Source of the DNA: Acetatifactor sp.
GTDB taxonomy: Bacteria; Bacillota; Clostridia; Lachnospirales; Lachnospiraceae
NCBI GenBank assembly: GCA_016293615.1
Contig: JAEDDX010000005.1
Location: 8,732 to 72,731, forward strand
Length of the DNA stretch: 64,000 bases
Direction of reading: 5' to 3'
Below the pieces are notes generated by a model, which did not search any database, was not told the DNA's origin, and was given only the letters and a program-made list of their open reading frames with translations. Both the position numbers and the translations under genes were made by a program. Shown piece by piece: positions 27,718 through 37,215 of this stretch. Positions within the stretch are counted from its first letter, which is position 1, and every line of letters begins with the position of its first letter.

Positions 27718-29460
27718 ATGAAATTAAAGAAAATTGTATCACTTCTTTGCGTAGCAGCGATTTCTGTCGGACTGCTTGCGGGTTGTGGAGGCTCTGACGG
27801 CGGAGCTTCCGGCGGAACCTCGGGAGGAACATCCGGCGGAACTTCCGGCGGAGACAGCGCTTCTTCCGGAACCATGACACTTGAGGTATTTGATGTGGCT
27901 GCTAACTATCAGGGAACTCAGTCCGGATGGTTTGGTAAGCTGATCAAAGACAAGTTTGATATTGAACTGAATATCATCGCGCCTCAGGTTGCCGGTGACG
28001 CTGTTTATCAGACCCGTGCTAGTGACGGAAACCTCGGTGACATCCTTGTCCTGGAGGCCGGACAGTTTAAGGAGTGTGTAGAGACCGGACTGATCAAGGA
28101 TATCAGCTCTGACATCTGGAATTATCCGAACCTGAAAGAATTCCAGAAGCAGATCGATATGCTGAACAACAGCCTGGAAGGAAATGATGGTAAGACCTAC
28201 GGTATCCCTACCGAGATGATGAACACATCACCTACTTCCTATTCCCAGGATGTGATTTACTCCAGCCCTCTGCTTCGCTGGGATCTGTATTCCGAGCTTG
28301 GATGCCCTGATATCAAGGATCTCGACGGATTGCTTGATGTATTGGAAGATATGATGGAGAAACATCCCACCAACGCTTCCGGTGATGCTTGTTATCCTTT
28401 CTCACTCTGGGCTGACTGGGACGGCGGCGACGGTATGCTTGGTATCGCGAATGTCGTTCAGCTGACCACATGGTACGGTGAGAAGATCAAGGGTTCCGTT
28501 ATCCTGACTCCCGATGAGAAGTTCATTCCTCTGACTGACAAGAATGGTTCTTATTACAAGATCCTGAAGTTCTTAAATACCGCATACAGACGCGGCTTAG
28601 TTGATCCCGACTCCGCTACCCAGGACTGGAACAGTGCATGTGCTAAGATGAGTGCAGGTCAGGTGTATCTGATGTGGTACAGCTGGCAGGTTGGTTTCTG
28701 GAACTCTGTTGACAGACTGAAGGATGGTTCTGCTTTCATCTTCATTCCTGTAGAAGACCAGAAGTATTATACCGACGCTGACTCCTATTACGGAAGCGGC
28801 CGTGTATTCGCAATCGGCAGCAAGGTTGACGATGCTAAGTACAAGAAGATTCTTGAGTTCCTTGACTGGTATGCAAGCCCTGAAGGACTGATGTATCAGC
28901 ATGACGGTATCGAAGGCTTCAACTACGAGAAGGGTGAAGACGGAAGACTGTATACCAAGAATACCAATGCACTCATGGATAACCTCCCTGTTCCCGAAGA
29001 GTGGGGCGGCAAGGGTTATAACGACGGTATGAACGCAATCAACCAGTGGATCGTTGGTGCAAACAGCATTAACCCTCAGACCGGTGAGACTTATTCCACC
29101 AGCTACTGGAGCACCTATAAGGAAGAGACCATGACCGATATGAAGAAGGAATGGGCTGCTAAGTTTGGTGCTGCTGAACCCGTTGATTACATGAAGGCGA
29201 ACAATAAGCTGGTTATCAGCCCTAACGTAAGTGTATCCCTTCCTACCGATACCAACGATATCGCTGTTATCCGTAACCAGTGTAATCAGACCATCTGTGA
29301 TTACTCCTGGCAGATGATTTTCGTAAATGATGATGCTACATTCGATGCAAAGTGGGATGAGATGACCACTACCATGAACGGTCTCGGCATGGAAGAGCTG
29401 ATGAAGTTCGATATCGAGAAGCACACCATCGAGCTGAATGCAAAAAAGGCTGCTAAATAA
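27718..29460 (+). CDS. Extracellular solute-binding lipoprotein of the ABC importer
   Basis: 580 residues. A signal peptide with lipobox LLAGC gives lipid-modified Cys23, followed by a Gly/Ser/Thr-rich linker (about 24-46, repeats of GGTS), then a large binding domain of the LplA/family 1 extracellular type. Trp- and Tyr-rich segments (WYSWQVGFWNSV, FLDWYASPEGLMYQHDGIEGFNY) fit sugar binding; the ligand is unknown. Codon use is more biased than in the permeases, fitting higher expression of the binding protein. Third gene of the operon. Confidence 0.92.
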   Translation: MKLKKIVSLLCVAAISVGLLAGCGGSDGGASGGTSGGTSGGTSGGDSASSGTMTLEVFDVAANYQGTQSGWFGKLIKDKFDIELNIIAPQVAGDAVYQTRASDGNLGDILVLEAGQFKECVETGLIKDISSDIWNYPNLKEFQKQIDMLNNSLEGNDGKTYGIPTEMMNTSPTSYSQDVIYSSPLLRWDLYSELGCPDIKDLDGLLDVLEDMMEKHPTNASGDACYPFSLWADWDGGDGMLGIANVVQLTTWYGEKIKGSVILTPDEKFIPLTDKNGSYYKILKFLNTAYRRGLVDPDSATQDWNSACAKMSAGQVYLMWYSWQVGFWNSVDRLKDGSAFIFIPVEDQKYYTDADSYYGSGRVFAIGSKVDDAKYKKILEFLDWYASPEGLMYQHDGIEGFNYEKGEDGRLYTKNTNALMDNLPVPEEWGGKGYNDGMNAINQWIVGANSINPQTGETYSTSYWSTYKEETMTDMKKEWAAKFGAAEPVDYMKANNKLVISPNVSVSLPTDTNDIAVIRNQCNQTICDYSWQMIFVNDDATFDAKWDEMTTTMNGLGMEELMKFDIEKHTIELNAKKAAK

Positions 29461-29521
29461 GTAAACTGCTAAATAAGAAAGTTTCTAAATAATTTTACTC
29501 CTTATAAATTCTTTATTGAGG

Positions 29522-29552
29522 AAGGGCGCTGCTTTTAGCGGTGTCCTTTCTT
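29522..29552 (+). terminator. Terminator-like hairpin between the binding protein and the lacI-type gene
   Basis: A 12-pair stem (29522-29533 with 29537-29548, including G-T pairs) capped by TTT; the T-run after it is interrupted. It probably separates the importer transcript from the regulator. Confidence 0.6.
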
Positions 29553-29587
29553 GATAAAAGAGGTCTGTAACCATCAAAGGAGCTGCT

Positions 29588-30628
29588 ATGATTACAGTAA
29601 AAGATATTGCAAAAATATGTAATGTATCGCCCAGTACCGTGTCCAATATCTTAAATGGCCGGCCGAATGTCGGAGATGAGACCAGAGAGAGGGTAATGAA
29701 GGTAATCAAAGAGACGGGGTACCAGCCGAATTACTTTGCGTCGAGTATGCGAAAGCAGAATTCCAGAACGATCGGTATCATCGTGGAGGATCTGAAGCAG
29801 TTTACGACCCCTCCGATTGTTGTCGCAATCATGGCGTATTGTGAGGATAAGGGATATCGAACCATTTTGCTCAATCTGCGAATGTATGACAGATGGCAGG
29901 ATACCTGGTATCAGGACGAAAAGAAGCTGGCTAGTGTCTTGCATCCGGCCCTGAAGGAAATGTCAGCCATCAAGGCAGACGGGCTGATCTATGTCGCAGG
30001 ACACGGAAGAACTCTGAATTGCTTTCCGAAGGATTTTTCGATTCCGACTGTGATAGCCTATGCAGCTTCTGAAAACGACCGCTATCCGTCCATTTTGATC
30101 GATGATGAAAACGGCGGATATGATATGGGCAGATTTCTGGTCTCACAGGGACATACAAAGATCGGTGTCATCACCGGCGTGAAGGATAACATGCACTCCA
30201 GAAAGAGACTGGCCGGCTTCCAGAGAGCACTTTTTGATGCGGGCGTCCTGTACAATCCCGGTTGGACGTTCCATGGCACCTGGCAAAGAGAATCCGGGTA
30301 TCAGCTTGCACCAAAGGTATATGAGACCGGTGTTACCTGCATCTGGTGTATGAATGACCAGATGGCGGCAGGCGTTTATGATTTCTGTTATGAGAAAGGA
30401 ATCGTGATTGGAAAGGATATTTCGATTGCCGGATTCGATGACATGGAGAATGCCGAATACATGTATCCCAGACTGACCACGAACGGAATTCCCCTGCGCC
30501 GTATCGGCAGAGCCTCTGCTGAGACAATGATTCATATCCTTGAGGAGGAAGGCTGGAAGCCCGAAACCATGAAGACCTGGATCCCCTGTCAGATGAAGGA
30601 GGGGAATTCGGTGGCTGACTTGAACTGA
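29588..30628 (+). CDS. LacI/GalR family transcriptional regulator
   Basis: 346 residues. N-terminal LacI helix-turn-helix and hinge (VKDIAKICNVSPSTVSNILNGRPNV, then ERVMKVIKETGYQPNYFAS) followed by a periplasmic-binding-type sensor domain (FLVSQGHTKIGVITGVKDN, CIWCMNDQMAAGVYDFC, SIAGFDDMENAEYMYPRLTT). Its position right after the importer suggests local control of sugar uptake; a LacI-like operator lies at the importer promoter. The effector is unknown. Confidence 0.92.
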   Translation: MITVKDIAKICNVSPSTVSNILNGRPNVGDETRERVMKVIKETGYQPNYFASSMRKQNSRTIGIIVEDLKQFTTPPIVVAIMAYCEDKGYRTILLNLRMYDRWQDTWYQDEKKLASVLHPALKEMSAIKADGLIYVAGHGRTLNCFPKDFSIPTVIAYAASENDRYPSILIDDENGGYDMGRFLVSQGHTKIGVITGVKDNMHSRKRLAGFQRALFDAGVLYNPGWTFHGTWQRESGYQLAPKVYETGVTCIWCMNDQMAAGVYDFCYEKGIVIGKDISIAGFDDMENAEYMYPRLTTNGIPLRRIGRASAETMIHILEEEGWKPETMKTWIPCQMKEGNSVADLN

Positions 30629-30707
30629 CGAATACCGGATTAGACTTGCAATAATAGAGTTCAGTCCTTTTTGTAATGGTGTACCTGTCGTATTGGGCAC
30701 CAGCCTG

Positions 30708-30833
30708 ATGGTTCAAACAAGTATCAGCTGTTGGGAATGGATTGCGACTGATCCAAGCAGAGAAGACGCGATCACAGCATTAACCAAGGTACATCAGGCA
30801 ATGGAAGATAACATATCTGTGTTGGAATTGTAA
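30708..30833 (+). CDS. Short open frame of unknown nature (possible gene remnant)
   Basis: 41 codons from ATG 30708; the same frame is open upstream to about 30630 without a start. No Shine-Dalgarno sequence precedes the ATG. The product (start MVQTSISCWEWIATD) matches nothing I recognise. A good terminator follows at once, which is the only support that it once was, or is, the end of a transcribed gene. Confidence 0.2.
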   Translation: MVQTSISCWEWIATDPSREDAITALTKVHQAMEDNISVLEL

Positions 30834-30834
30834 G

Positions 30835-30876
30835 AAACTCCCGTACGCCGGGCAAAGGTGTACGGGAGTTTTTTAG
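30835..30876 (+). terminator. Rho-independent terminator between lacI-type gene and tyrA
   Basis: A 12-base stem (30835-30846 with 30860-30871) around 13 bases, with a run of T at its 3' side. Situated between convergent genes; the minus-strand T-run is weak. Confidence 0.85.
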
Positions 30877-30923
30877 ACCTTACTGTAAGGAAATCGTTAT
30901 AAAGCGCAAAATTGGTGCGCCTG

Positions 30924-32027
30924 CTATTTTTTCCTGTGGATGGTAAAGCCGACAGCCTGTAAGAGCGACATGGCTTCTTCCATGGCAGCTTCGTCATAGA
31001 CTTCAATGCGAAGTACGCCTTCCTCGTGTTCTCTGTTGTGCGAGATGCCAAGGTTTTTGATATTAATGTTACGGACGGCAAGCAGGGTCGCAATCTGTGC
31101 GAGAGCACCGGTTTTATCTGCAATATCAATGTTGAAGCTGTAGGATTTCTTGATCGGTCCGCTAGAGGCGTTGATAAAGGAATCCCGGTAAATTCTGGCC
31201 TCGTCGAAGAGATTGTACAGTTCGTTTCCCTGATGCGCCTCCAGCTGGGAACGAATCTTAGTCAGGGATTCGATGTATTTTGTGAGCAGCTGCTTGATGT
31301 TGTCCGTGTTGGTCAGACAAATCTGCTGCCACATCTCGGCGGAAGAGGAGGCTATTCTGGTAATATCCTTAAATCCTCCGGCCGCAACCATTTTCATGAT
31401 GCCGTCCTCGGAATCGCTGTCCTTTACCAGATTCACCAGGGAAGCGGCAATGACATGGGGAAGATGGCTGATGGCTGCAGTCACATAGTCATGCTTCTCG
31501 TAATCCAGGACGATGGGGAGAGCGTGCAGATCGACAACAAGCTCCCTGTAGAAGGTAAGCTTCTCGTCCGGAACGCTTTCGGTCGGCGTCAGGATGTAGT
31601 ATGCATTTTCCAGAAGCTTTGCCTTGGAATTGCTGTAGCCTGTACGCTCACTGCCTGCCATGGGATGTCCGCCGATAAAACAATCCTCCAGTCCGGCGGC
31701 CTTGATGGTTTCGTGGATGCTGGTCTTGACACTGCCGACATCCGTCAGGAGGCAGTCGGCATTCTTAAATTTCTTCACAAGCAGAAGATTATCATCATTT
31801 TTCTGAACGGGTGCGCATAAAAAAATGATGTTACATTCACGAAAGGCCTGGTTGATCTCGCTGACGGTCAAATCGGCAACGCCGTCTGCCTTGGCAAGGC
31901 GCAGTGTATCTGTATTCACATCGTAAGCAATGATTTTGCTGTCGGGACGGGATTCTCTGATCGCTCGGGCAATGGAGCCGCCAATCAGTCCGAGCCCGAC
32001 AAAACCACATACTAATCTGTTCGCCAT
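30924..32027 (-). CDS. tyrA: Prephenate dehydrogenase with C-terminal ACT domain
   Basis: 367 residues. NAD-dependent oxidative decarboxylation of prephenate to 4-hydroxyphenylpyruvate in tyrosine synthesis. Rossmann motif GFVGLGLIGGSIARAI at the N-terminus; active-site histidine regions IGGHPMAGSERTGY and AISHLPHVIAASL. An ACT domain (about 295-367, NIDIADKTGALAQIATLLAVRNINIKN) suggests allosteric control by an aromatic amino acid. It is alone on the minus strand with its own promoter, divergent from the EF-G gene. Confidence 0.94.
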   Translation of the reverse strand: MANRLVCGFVGLGLIGGSIARAIRESRPDSKIIAYDVNTDTLRLAKADGVADLTVSEINQAFRECNIIFLCAPVQKNDDNLLLVKKFKNADCLLTDVGSVKTSIHETIKAAGLEDCFIGGHPMAGSERTGYSNSKAKLLENAYYILTPTESVPDEKLTFYRELVVDLHALPIVLDYEKHDYVTAAISHLPHVIAASLVNLVKDSDSEDGIMKMVAAGGFKDITRIASSSAEMWQQICLTNTDNIKQLLTKYIESLTKIRSQLEAHQGNELYNLFDEARIYRDSFINASSGPIKKSYSFNIDIADKTGALAQIATLLAVRNINIKNLGISHNREHEEGVLRIEVYDEAAMEEAMSLLQAVGFTIHRKK

Positions 32028-32057
32028 AGTTCACCTCATCATCTTATTTCATAGCTT

Positions 32058-32086
32058 ACTATATCACTTTAAAGTATGAAATACAA
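32058..32086 (-). promoter_or_regulatory. Sigma-A promoter for tyrA
   Basis: On the minus strand TTGTAT (32086-32081), 17-base spacer, TATAGT (32063-32058), about 31 bases before the tyrA ATG. Confidence 0.75.
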
Positions 32087-32214
32087 CTAAGAATTCTTGT
32101 TCTGCACACTGTAACGGTCTGCGAAAGAGCAATTATCGGTCATCCGGAACGGATCGGTCGGGAGCATGAAGACACTCTTCCTATGCGTATGAAAGGATTC
32201 TCCTTGAAATAATT

Positions 32215-32228
32215 GTAAATATATACAA
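32215..32228. promoter_or_regulatory. AT-rich near-palindrome upstream of the EF-G promoter
   Basis: GTAAATATATACAA, embedded in the near-palindrome TTGTAAATATATACAA, eight bases before the -35. The same 14 bases occur at 25538-25551 upstream of the ABC importer promoter. It could be a regulator site or an UP-like element. Confidence 0.3.
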
Positions 32229-32235
32229 CAATTAC

Positions 32236-32264
32236 TTGAAAAAAATGCAATTGTTTAGTAAAAT
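32236..32264 (+). promoter_or_regulatory. Sigma-A promoter for the EF-G paralogue
   Basis: TTGAAA (32236-32241), 17-base spacer, TAAAAT (32259-32264). Confidence 0.75.
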
Positions 32265-32269
32265 ATGAG

Positions 32270-32315
32270 TATCGGCAAAGTTGAATTCTCTCAATAGTTC
32301 GTGAAATTGCCGATA
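32270..32315 (+). other. 5' UTR stem upstream of the EF-G paralogue
   Basis: TATCGGCAA (32270-32278) pairs perfectly with TTGCCGATA (32307-32315), enclosing 28 bases at the very start of the transcript. There is no T-run. It may stabilise the mRNA or hold a regulatory loop. Confidence 0.45.
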
Positions 32316-32341
32316 TTACAGTTTAATTGGAGGGAAAAACT

Positions 32342-34435
32342 ATGAAAGTTTACACAACTGACAAAATTCGTAATGTGGTATTGCTCGGACACGGCGGATG
32401 CGGAAAGACCAGCCTGGTTGAGGCAATGGCTTATCTGTCCGGAGTGACATCCAGAATGGGTAAGATTTCCGATGGAAATACCATCAGCGATTACAGCAAG
32501 GAAGAGCAGAAGCGCCAGTTTTCCATCAATACCTCCGTTGTTCCGATTGAGTGGGACGGTTACAAGATCAATATCATTGATACACCCGGATATTTTGACT
32601 TTGTAGGTGAGGTTGAGGAGGCAGTCAGTGCAGCCGGTGCGGCAATTATCGTAATCAACGGTAAGGCAGGCATCGAAGTCGGCACCATCAAGGCCTGGGA
32701 GCTTTGTGAGAAATACAAACTGCCCAGAATCATCTATGTTTCCAATATGGATGTTGACAATGCGTCCTTCCGACAGGTCGTAGAGGATATGACAGCTTCT
32801 TATGGCAAAAAGATGGCTCCTTTCAATCTGCCCATTCGTGAGAATGAGAAGTTTGTCGGTTATGTCAATGTCATCAGTGAGAAAGGTAACCGCTGGCAGG
32901 GCAAGGATGTTGTGCCGTGCGAGGTGCCTGAATATAACAAAGCGAACCTTCAGATCTGCCGCGACACTCTGATGGAAGCTGTTGCAGAGACCAGTGAAGA
33001 GATGATGGAGCGGTATTTTGGCGGAGAGACCTTCTCCGAGGCTGAGATCAGAGCGGCCCTTCGAATCAATGTATGCGACTGCAGCATGGTTCCGATGACC
33101 ATGGGCTCCAATGTGCTCTGCCAGGGCGTATATACCCTGCTGGATGACATTATCAAGTATTTCCCCAGCCCGGATAACCGTACCTGCGCCGGCATCAATA
33201 TGAAGACCAGCGAGATCTACCATGCAAACTATGATTTCTCCAAGGCAAAGAGTGCCTATATCTGGAAGACCATCGTGGATCCCTTCATCGGTAAGTATTC
33301 CCTGATCAAGGTGAATTCCGGCGTTTTGAAGACAGATGATGTCATCTACAATGTAGACAGAGATCTGGAGGAGAAGATCGGTAAGCTTTATGTGCTTCAG
33401 GGGAATAAGCCGATTGAGGTACCTGAGCTTCACGCAGGCGATATCGGTGCCCTGGCGAAACTGACCGCTGCAAGAACGGGACATAGCCTTTCCACCAAGG
33501 CAACGACCATCAAATACGGCAAATTCGAGATTTCGACTCCTTATACCTACATGAGATATAAGCCGAAGAACAAGGGCGATGTCGACAAGATTTCCCAGGC
33601 TCTGCAGAAGATCGGACATGAAGACCTGACCATGAAGGTAGTCAATGATGCGGAGAATCGTCAGACCCTTCTTTACGGTATGGGTGACCAGCACCTCGAG
33701 ATCATTGTCAGCAGACTGTTAAATGAGTACAAGGTTGAGGTAGAACTTTCCAAGCCTAAGATTGCGTACAGAGAGACAGTCAAGAAGACTTCCGATGTAG
33801 AATACAAGTACAAGAAACAGTCCGGCGGACATGGACAGTATGGTCATGTTAAGATGCGTTTCTCACCTTCCGATGATTTAGAGAAGCCTTATGTATTCGA
33901 ACAGGAAGTTGTCGGCGGCGCAGTTCCCAAGAACTACTTCCCCGCAGTGGAAAAGGGTATTCAGGAATCCGTTCTGAAGGGGCCTATGGCTGCATATCCC
34001 GTTGTCGGAGTAAAGGCTGTTTTATATGACGGCTCCTATCATCCCGTAGACTCCTCCGAGCAGGCATTTAAGATGGCGACCATTCAGGCATTCAAGAAGG
34101 GCTTCATGGAGGCTTCTCCCGTATTGCTCGAGCCGATTGCGAACCTGAAGGTTACGGTTCCGGATGCTTACACGGGCGACATCATGGGTGATTTGAACAA
34201 GAGACGCGGTCGTGTGCTTGGCATGACTCCTCTCGCAGGCGGCAAGCAGATCATTGAGGCAGACATTCCCATGAGCATGCTGTTCGGCTATTGTACCGAC
34301 CTTCGCTCCATGACAGGCGGACGCGGCGAATATGCTTACGAGTTCGTTCGCTACGAGCAGGCTCCTTCCGATGTTCAGGCAAAGGAAGTCGCTGAAAGAG
34401 CAGCGAAGGTAGCCGAGAACAATGTGGAAGAATAA
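32342..34435 (+). CDS. Elongation factor G paralogue (EF-G-2 type)
   Basis: 697 residues with the full EF-G layout: GTPase domain (P-loop GHGGCGKT, 16-23), domain II, III, IV (KKQSGGHGQYGHVKMRF) and V. The translocase is expected to act on ribosomes, but two switch motifs differ from canonical EF-G. The G3 motif is DTPGYFDF, with Tyr84 where canonical EF-G has the catalytic His. The G4 motif is SNMD (134-137) instead of NKxD. Tyr at the G3 site is, from memory, seen in EF-G-2 type paralogues. The start is the ATG at 32342 after GGAGGG. It is monocistronic with its own promoter. Not the str-operon fusA by context. Confidence 0.88.
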   Translation: MKVYTTDKIRNVVLLGHGGCGKTSLVEAMAYLSGVTSRMGKISDGNTISDYSKEEQKRQFSINTSVVPIEWDGYKINIIDTPGYFDFVGEVEEAVSAAGAAIIVINGKAGIEVGTIKAWELCEKYKLPRIIYVSNMDVDNASFRQVVEDMTASYGKKMAPFNLPIRENEKFVGYVNVISEKGNRWQGKDVVPCEVPEYNKANLQICRDTLMEAVAETSEEMMERYFGGETFSEAEIRAALRINVCDCSMVPMTMGSNVLCQGVYTLLDDIIKYFPSPDNRTCAGINMKTSEIYHANYDFSKAKSAYIWKTIVDPFIGKYSLIKVNSGVLKTDDVIYNVDRDLEEKIGKLYVLQGNKPIEVPELHAGDIGALAKLTAARTGHSLSTKATTIKYGKFEISTPYTYMRYKPKNKGDVDKISQALQKIGHEDLTMKVVNDAENRQTLLYGMGDQHLEIIVSRLLNEYKVEVELSKPKIAYRETVKKTSDVEYKYKKQSGGHGQYGHVKMRFSPSDDLEKPYVFEQEVVGGAVPKNYFPAVEKGIQESVLKGPMAAYPVVGVKAVLYDGSYHPVDSSEQAFKMATIQAFKKGFMEASPVLLEPIANLKVTVPDAYTGDIMGDLNKRRGRVLGMTPLAGGKQIIEADIPMSMLFGYCTDLRSMTGGRGEYAYEFVRYEQAPSDVQAKEVAERAAKVAENNVEE

Positions 34436-34439
34436 ATCC

Positions 34440-34468
34440 TTGACATACATGCGAAAACAGATTACACT
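34440..34468 (+). promoter_or_regulatory. Promoter for the leuS T-box transcript
   Basis: TTGACA (34440-34445), 17-base spacer, weak -10 TACACT (34463-34468). Confidence 0.65.
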
Positions 34469-34474
34469 ATTTGA

Positions 34475-34720
34475 AAGATAGGATGAAACATTGATGAGGA
34501 GCAGTAAGAATAGGGAGCTTTCAGAGAGTCGTCGGTAGGTGCGAGACGATAGTGAAGTATTCCGAACTCGCCTCGGAGTTCCTTGTGCGAAGCAGTCTGT
34601 GAGTAGTATAAGGCGGCTAACCCCGTTATCGGTTCCAAAGTGCATGCATTCGCATGAAGTAGAGTGGTACCACGGAAAACAAGCCCTTTCGTCTCTATAC
34701 AGACGAAAGGGCTAATTTAT
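34475..34720 (+). promoter_or_regulatory. T-box leader of leuS
   Basis: T-box bulge sequence AGAGTGGTACCACGG at 34661-34675, followed by a terminator (34682-34713: 13-base perfect stem, six-base loop, then a T-rich stretch). Upstream stem I region includes GAACTCGCC, where CTC (Leu) directly follows GAA and is the probable specifier. Uncharged tRNA-Leu would allow read-through into leuS. Confidence 0.92.
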
Positions 34721-34724
34721 TTTT
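34682..34724 (+). terminator. T-box terminator upstream of leuS
   Basis: AGCCCTTTCGTCT pairs with AGACGAAAGGGCT around six bases; the following tract is T-rich (AATTTATTTTTT). Confidence 0.88.
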
Positions 34725-34737
34725 TGGAGGAATTAGT

Positions 34738-37149
34738 ATGGCAGTACCGTATAACCACCACGAGGTGGAGACAAAATGGCAGGCTGTATGGGATGATGAG
34801 AAGGCTTTTCGGACTTCCGATGATTATTCCAAGCCGAAGTATTATGCATTGGTTGAATTCCCTTATCCTTCCGGACAGGGACTTCATGTAGGTCATCCCA
34901 GACCTTACACCGCGCTGGACATTGTTGCCAGAAAGAGAAGAATGCAGGGCTACAATGTACTGTATCCCATGGGATGGGACGCTTTCGGCCTCCCTACCGA
35001 GAATTATGCAATCAAAAATCATATCCATCCCAAGATGGTGACGAAGAACAATGTGGCGCGTTTCAAGAACCAGCTGCATTCCCTCGGATACTCCTTTGAC
35101 TGGGACAGAGAGATCAACACCACGGATGTCGAGTATTATCACTGGACACAGTGGATTTTCCTGAAACTCTTCAATGCCGGCCTCGCCTACAAGAGTGAGA
35201 TGCCGATCAACTGGTGTACCTCCTGTAAGGTTGGTCTTGCAAATGAGGAGGTTGTCAACGGCGTCTGCGAAAGATGTGGCGCTGAGGTTGTCCGTAAGGT
35301 AAAGAGTCAGTGGATGTTAAAGATTACCGAGTATGCGGATAAGCTGATCGAGGGACTTGACAGCGTTGATTATATTGAGCGCGTTAAGGTATCCCAGAAG
35401 AACTGGATCGGCAAGTCTACCGGTGCCGAGGTGGATTTTGCCCTGACCGGTAAGGAAGATAAGCTTCGCATTTATACCACCAGACCGGATACCCTGTTTG
35501 GTGCTACCTATATGGTGATTTCGCCCGAGCATCCTCTCATTGAGAAATATAAGGCTGAGATCGCAAACTATGACGCTTTGGTGGCATACAGAGAGCAGGC
35601 TGCCAAGAAGTCTGACTTTGAGCGTACAGAGCTTGTGAAGGATAAGACAGGTGTACAGATCGAGGGCTTAACCGCTACCAATCCTGTCAACGGCAAGGAG
35701 ATTCCCATCTGGATCTCCGACTATGTACTGATGACTTACGGAACCGGTGCCATCATGGCAGTTCCCGCACATGATGAAAGAGACTGGGATTTTGCAAAGA
35801 AGTACAACCTTCCCATCATTGAGGTTGTAGCAGGAAGCCCTGTCAGCGTACAGGAGCAGGTATTTACCGATGTTGCAACCGGTACTCTGGTGAACTCCGA
35901 GTTCCTCAACGGTCTTTCTGTTGCGCAGGCAAAAGAAAAAATCATTGCTTTCCTCGAAGAGAAGGGCATCGGCCACAGCAAGACCAACTTCAAGCTTCGT
36001 GACTGGGTATTCTCCAGACAGCGTTATTGGGGCGAACCCATTCCGATCATCCATTGTGAAAAGTGTGGTTATGTGCCCCTGAAGGAAGAGGAGCTTCCGT
36101 TGATGCTTCCTGAGGTAGAATCCTATGAGCCTACCGACAACGGTGAGTCACCTCTGGCAGCAATGGATTCCTGGGTGAATGTAACCTGTCCCTGCTGCGG
36201 CGGCGCGGCAAAGCGAGAGACCGATACCATGCCCCAGTGGGCCGGTTCCTCCTGGTATTTCCTTCGTTATACCGATCCTCACAATGATAAGGAGCTTGCA
36301 AGCAAGGAAGCCTTAAAGTACTGGCTGCCCGTTGACTGGTACAACGGCGGTATGGAGCATACGACGCTTCACCTTCTGTATTCCAGATTCTGGCACAGAT
36401 TCCTGTATGATGAAGGCGTTGTTCCCTGTCCCGAACCTTATCAGAAGAGAACCAGTCACGGCATGATTCTCGGCTCCAACGGTGAGAAAATGTCTAAGTC
36501 CAGGGGAAATGTGGTCAACCCGGATGATATCGTAAGAGACTATGGTGCAGATACCTTGAGAACCTATGAAATGTTCATCGGTGCATTTGACCTTGCTGCT
36601 TCCTGGAGTGAAGACGGCGTGAAGGGCTGCCGCAGATTCCTGGAAAGAGTATGGAAGCTGCAGGATATCTTGGTGGAAGGCGATTCCTACAGTGCGGATC
36701 TTGAGACCAAGATGCATCAGACCATCAAGAAGGTATCCTCTGACTTTGAAAACCTCAAGTACAATACCGCAATCGCTGCGATGATGTCTCTGATCAACGA
36801 ATTCTATCGCAAAAATGCAGTTACCAAAGCAGAGTTTAAGACATTCCTGGCTCTGTTGAATCCTGTGGCACCTCATATCACAGAGGAGCTGTGGCAGGCA
36901 GCCGGTTTCGAGGGAAGAGTATATCAGACCTGCTGGCCTGAGTACGAGGAAGCCAAGACTGTGGAAAACACGGTTGAGATCGCTATCCAGGTGAACGGTA
37001 AGATGAAGATGACCATTTCCGTTGCGAAGGATATCGAGAAGGAGGCAGCGATCGCTGCCGCAAAGGAGGCTCTCGGCGACAAGCTTTCCGGCAATGTCGT
37101 AAAGGAGATCTATGTACCCGGGCGTATCGTAAATATTGTAGTAAAATAA
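34738..37149 (+). CDS. leuS: Leucyl-tRNA synthetase
   Basis: 803 residues, class I synthetase charging tRNA-Leu. HIGH motif in [13 protein letters not shown] (about 42-54), KMSKS motif in [16 protein letters not shown]; the CP1 editing domain includes [19 protein letters not shown] and [21 protein letters not shown]. Zinc-type cysteines at [13 protein letters not shown] and CERCGAE. Length is normal for bacterial LeuS. ATG follows GGAGGAATTAGT. Ends with a bidirectional terminator. Confidence 0.97.
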   Translation: MAVPYNHHEVETKWQAVWDDEKAFRTSDDYSKPKYYALVEFPYPSGQGLHVGHPRPYTALDIVARKRRMQGYNVLYPMGWDAFGLPTENYAIKNHIHPKMVTKNNVARFKNQLHSLGYSFDWDREINTTDVEYYHWTQWIFLKLFNAGLAYKSEMPINWCTSCKVGLANEEVVNGVCERCGAEVVRKVKSQWMLKITEYADKLIEGLDSVDYIERVKVSQKNWIGKSTGAEVDFALTGKEDKLRIYTTRPDTLFGATYMVISPEHPLIEKYKAEIANYDALVAYREQAAKKSDFERTELVKDKTGVQIEGLTATNPVNGKEIPIWISDYVLMTYGTGAIMAVPAHDERDWDFAKKYNLPIIEVVAGSPVSVQEQVFTDVATGTLVNSEFLNGLSVAQAKEKIIAFLEEKGIGHSKTNFKLRDWVFSRQRYWGEPIPIIHCEKCGYVPLKEEELPLMLPEVESYEPTDNGESPLAAMDSWVNVTCPCCGGAAKRETDTMPQWAGSSWYFLRYTDPHNDKELASKEALKYWLPVDWYNGGMEHTTLHLLYSRFWHRFLYDEGVVPCPEPYQKRTSHGMILGSNGEKMSKSRGNVVNPDDIVRDYGADTLRTYEMFIGAFDLAASWSEDGVKGCRRFLERVWKLQDILVEGDSYSADLETKMHQTIKKVSSDFENLKYNTAIAAMMSLINEFYRKNAVTKAEFKTFLALLNPVAPHITEELWQAAGFEGRVYQTCWPEYEEAKTVENTVEIAIQVNGKMKMTISVAKDIEKEAAIAAAKEALGDKLSGNVVKEIYVPGRIVNIVVK

Positions 37150-37160
37150 ACTGACAAACA

Positions 37161-37193
37161 AAGAAGGCATGTGACCGACACATGCCTTCTTTT
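37161..37193. terminator. Bidirectional terminator between leuS and the minus-strand genes
   Basis: AAGAAGGCATGTG pairs perfectly with CACATGCCTTCTT around five bases, with T on the plus side and A-rich sequence on the other side, so it can end both the leuS and the opposing transcript. Confidence 0.88.
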
Positions 37194-37215
37194 ATGTTAC
37201 CCGGAATCAGGTTCC

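Noticed and set aside
32291..33694. 467-codon open frame on the minus strand
   Set aside because: Antisense to the EF-G gene and its promoter; no domain, no start signal.
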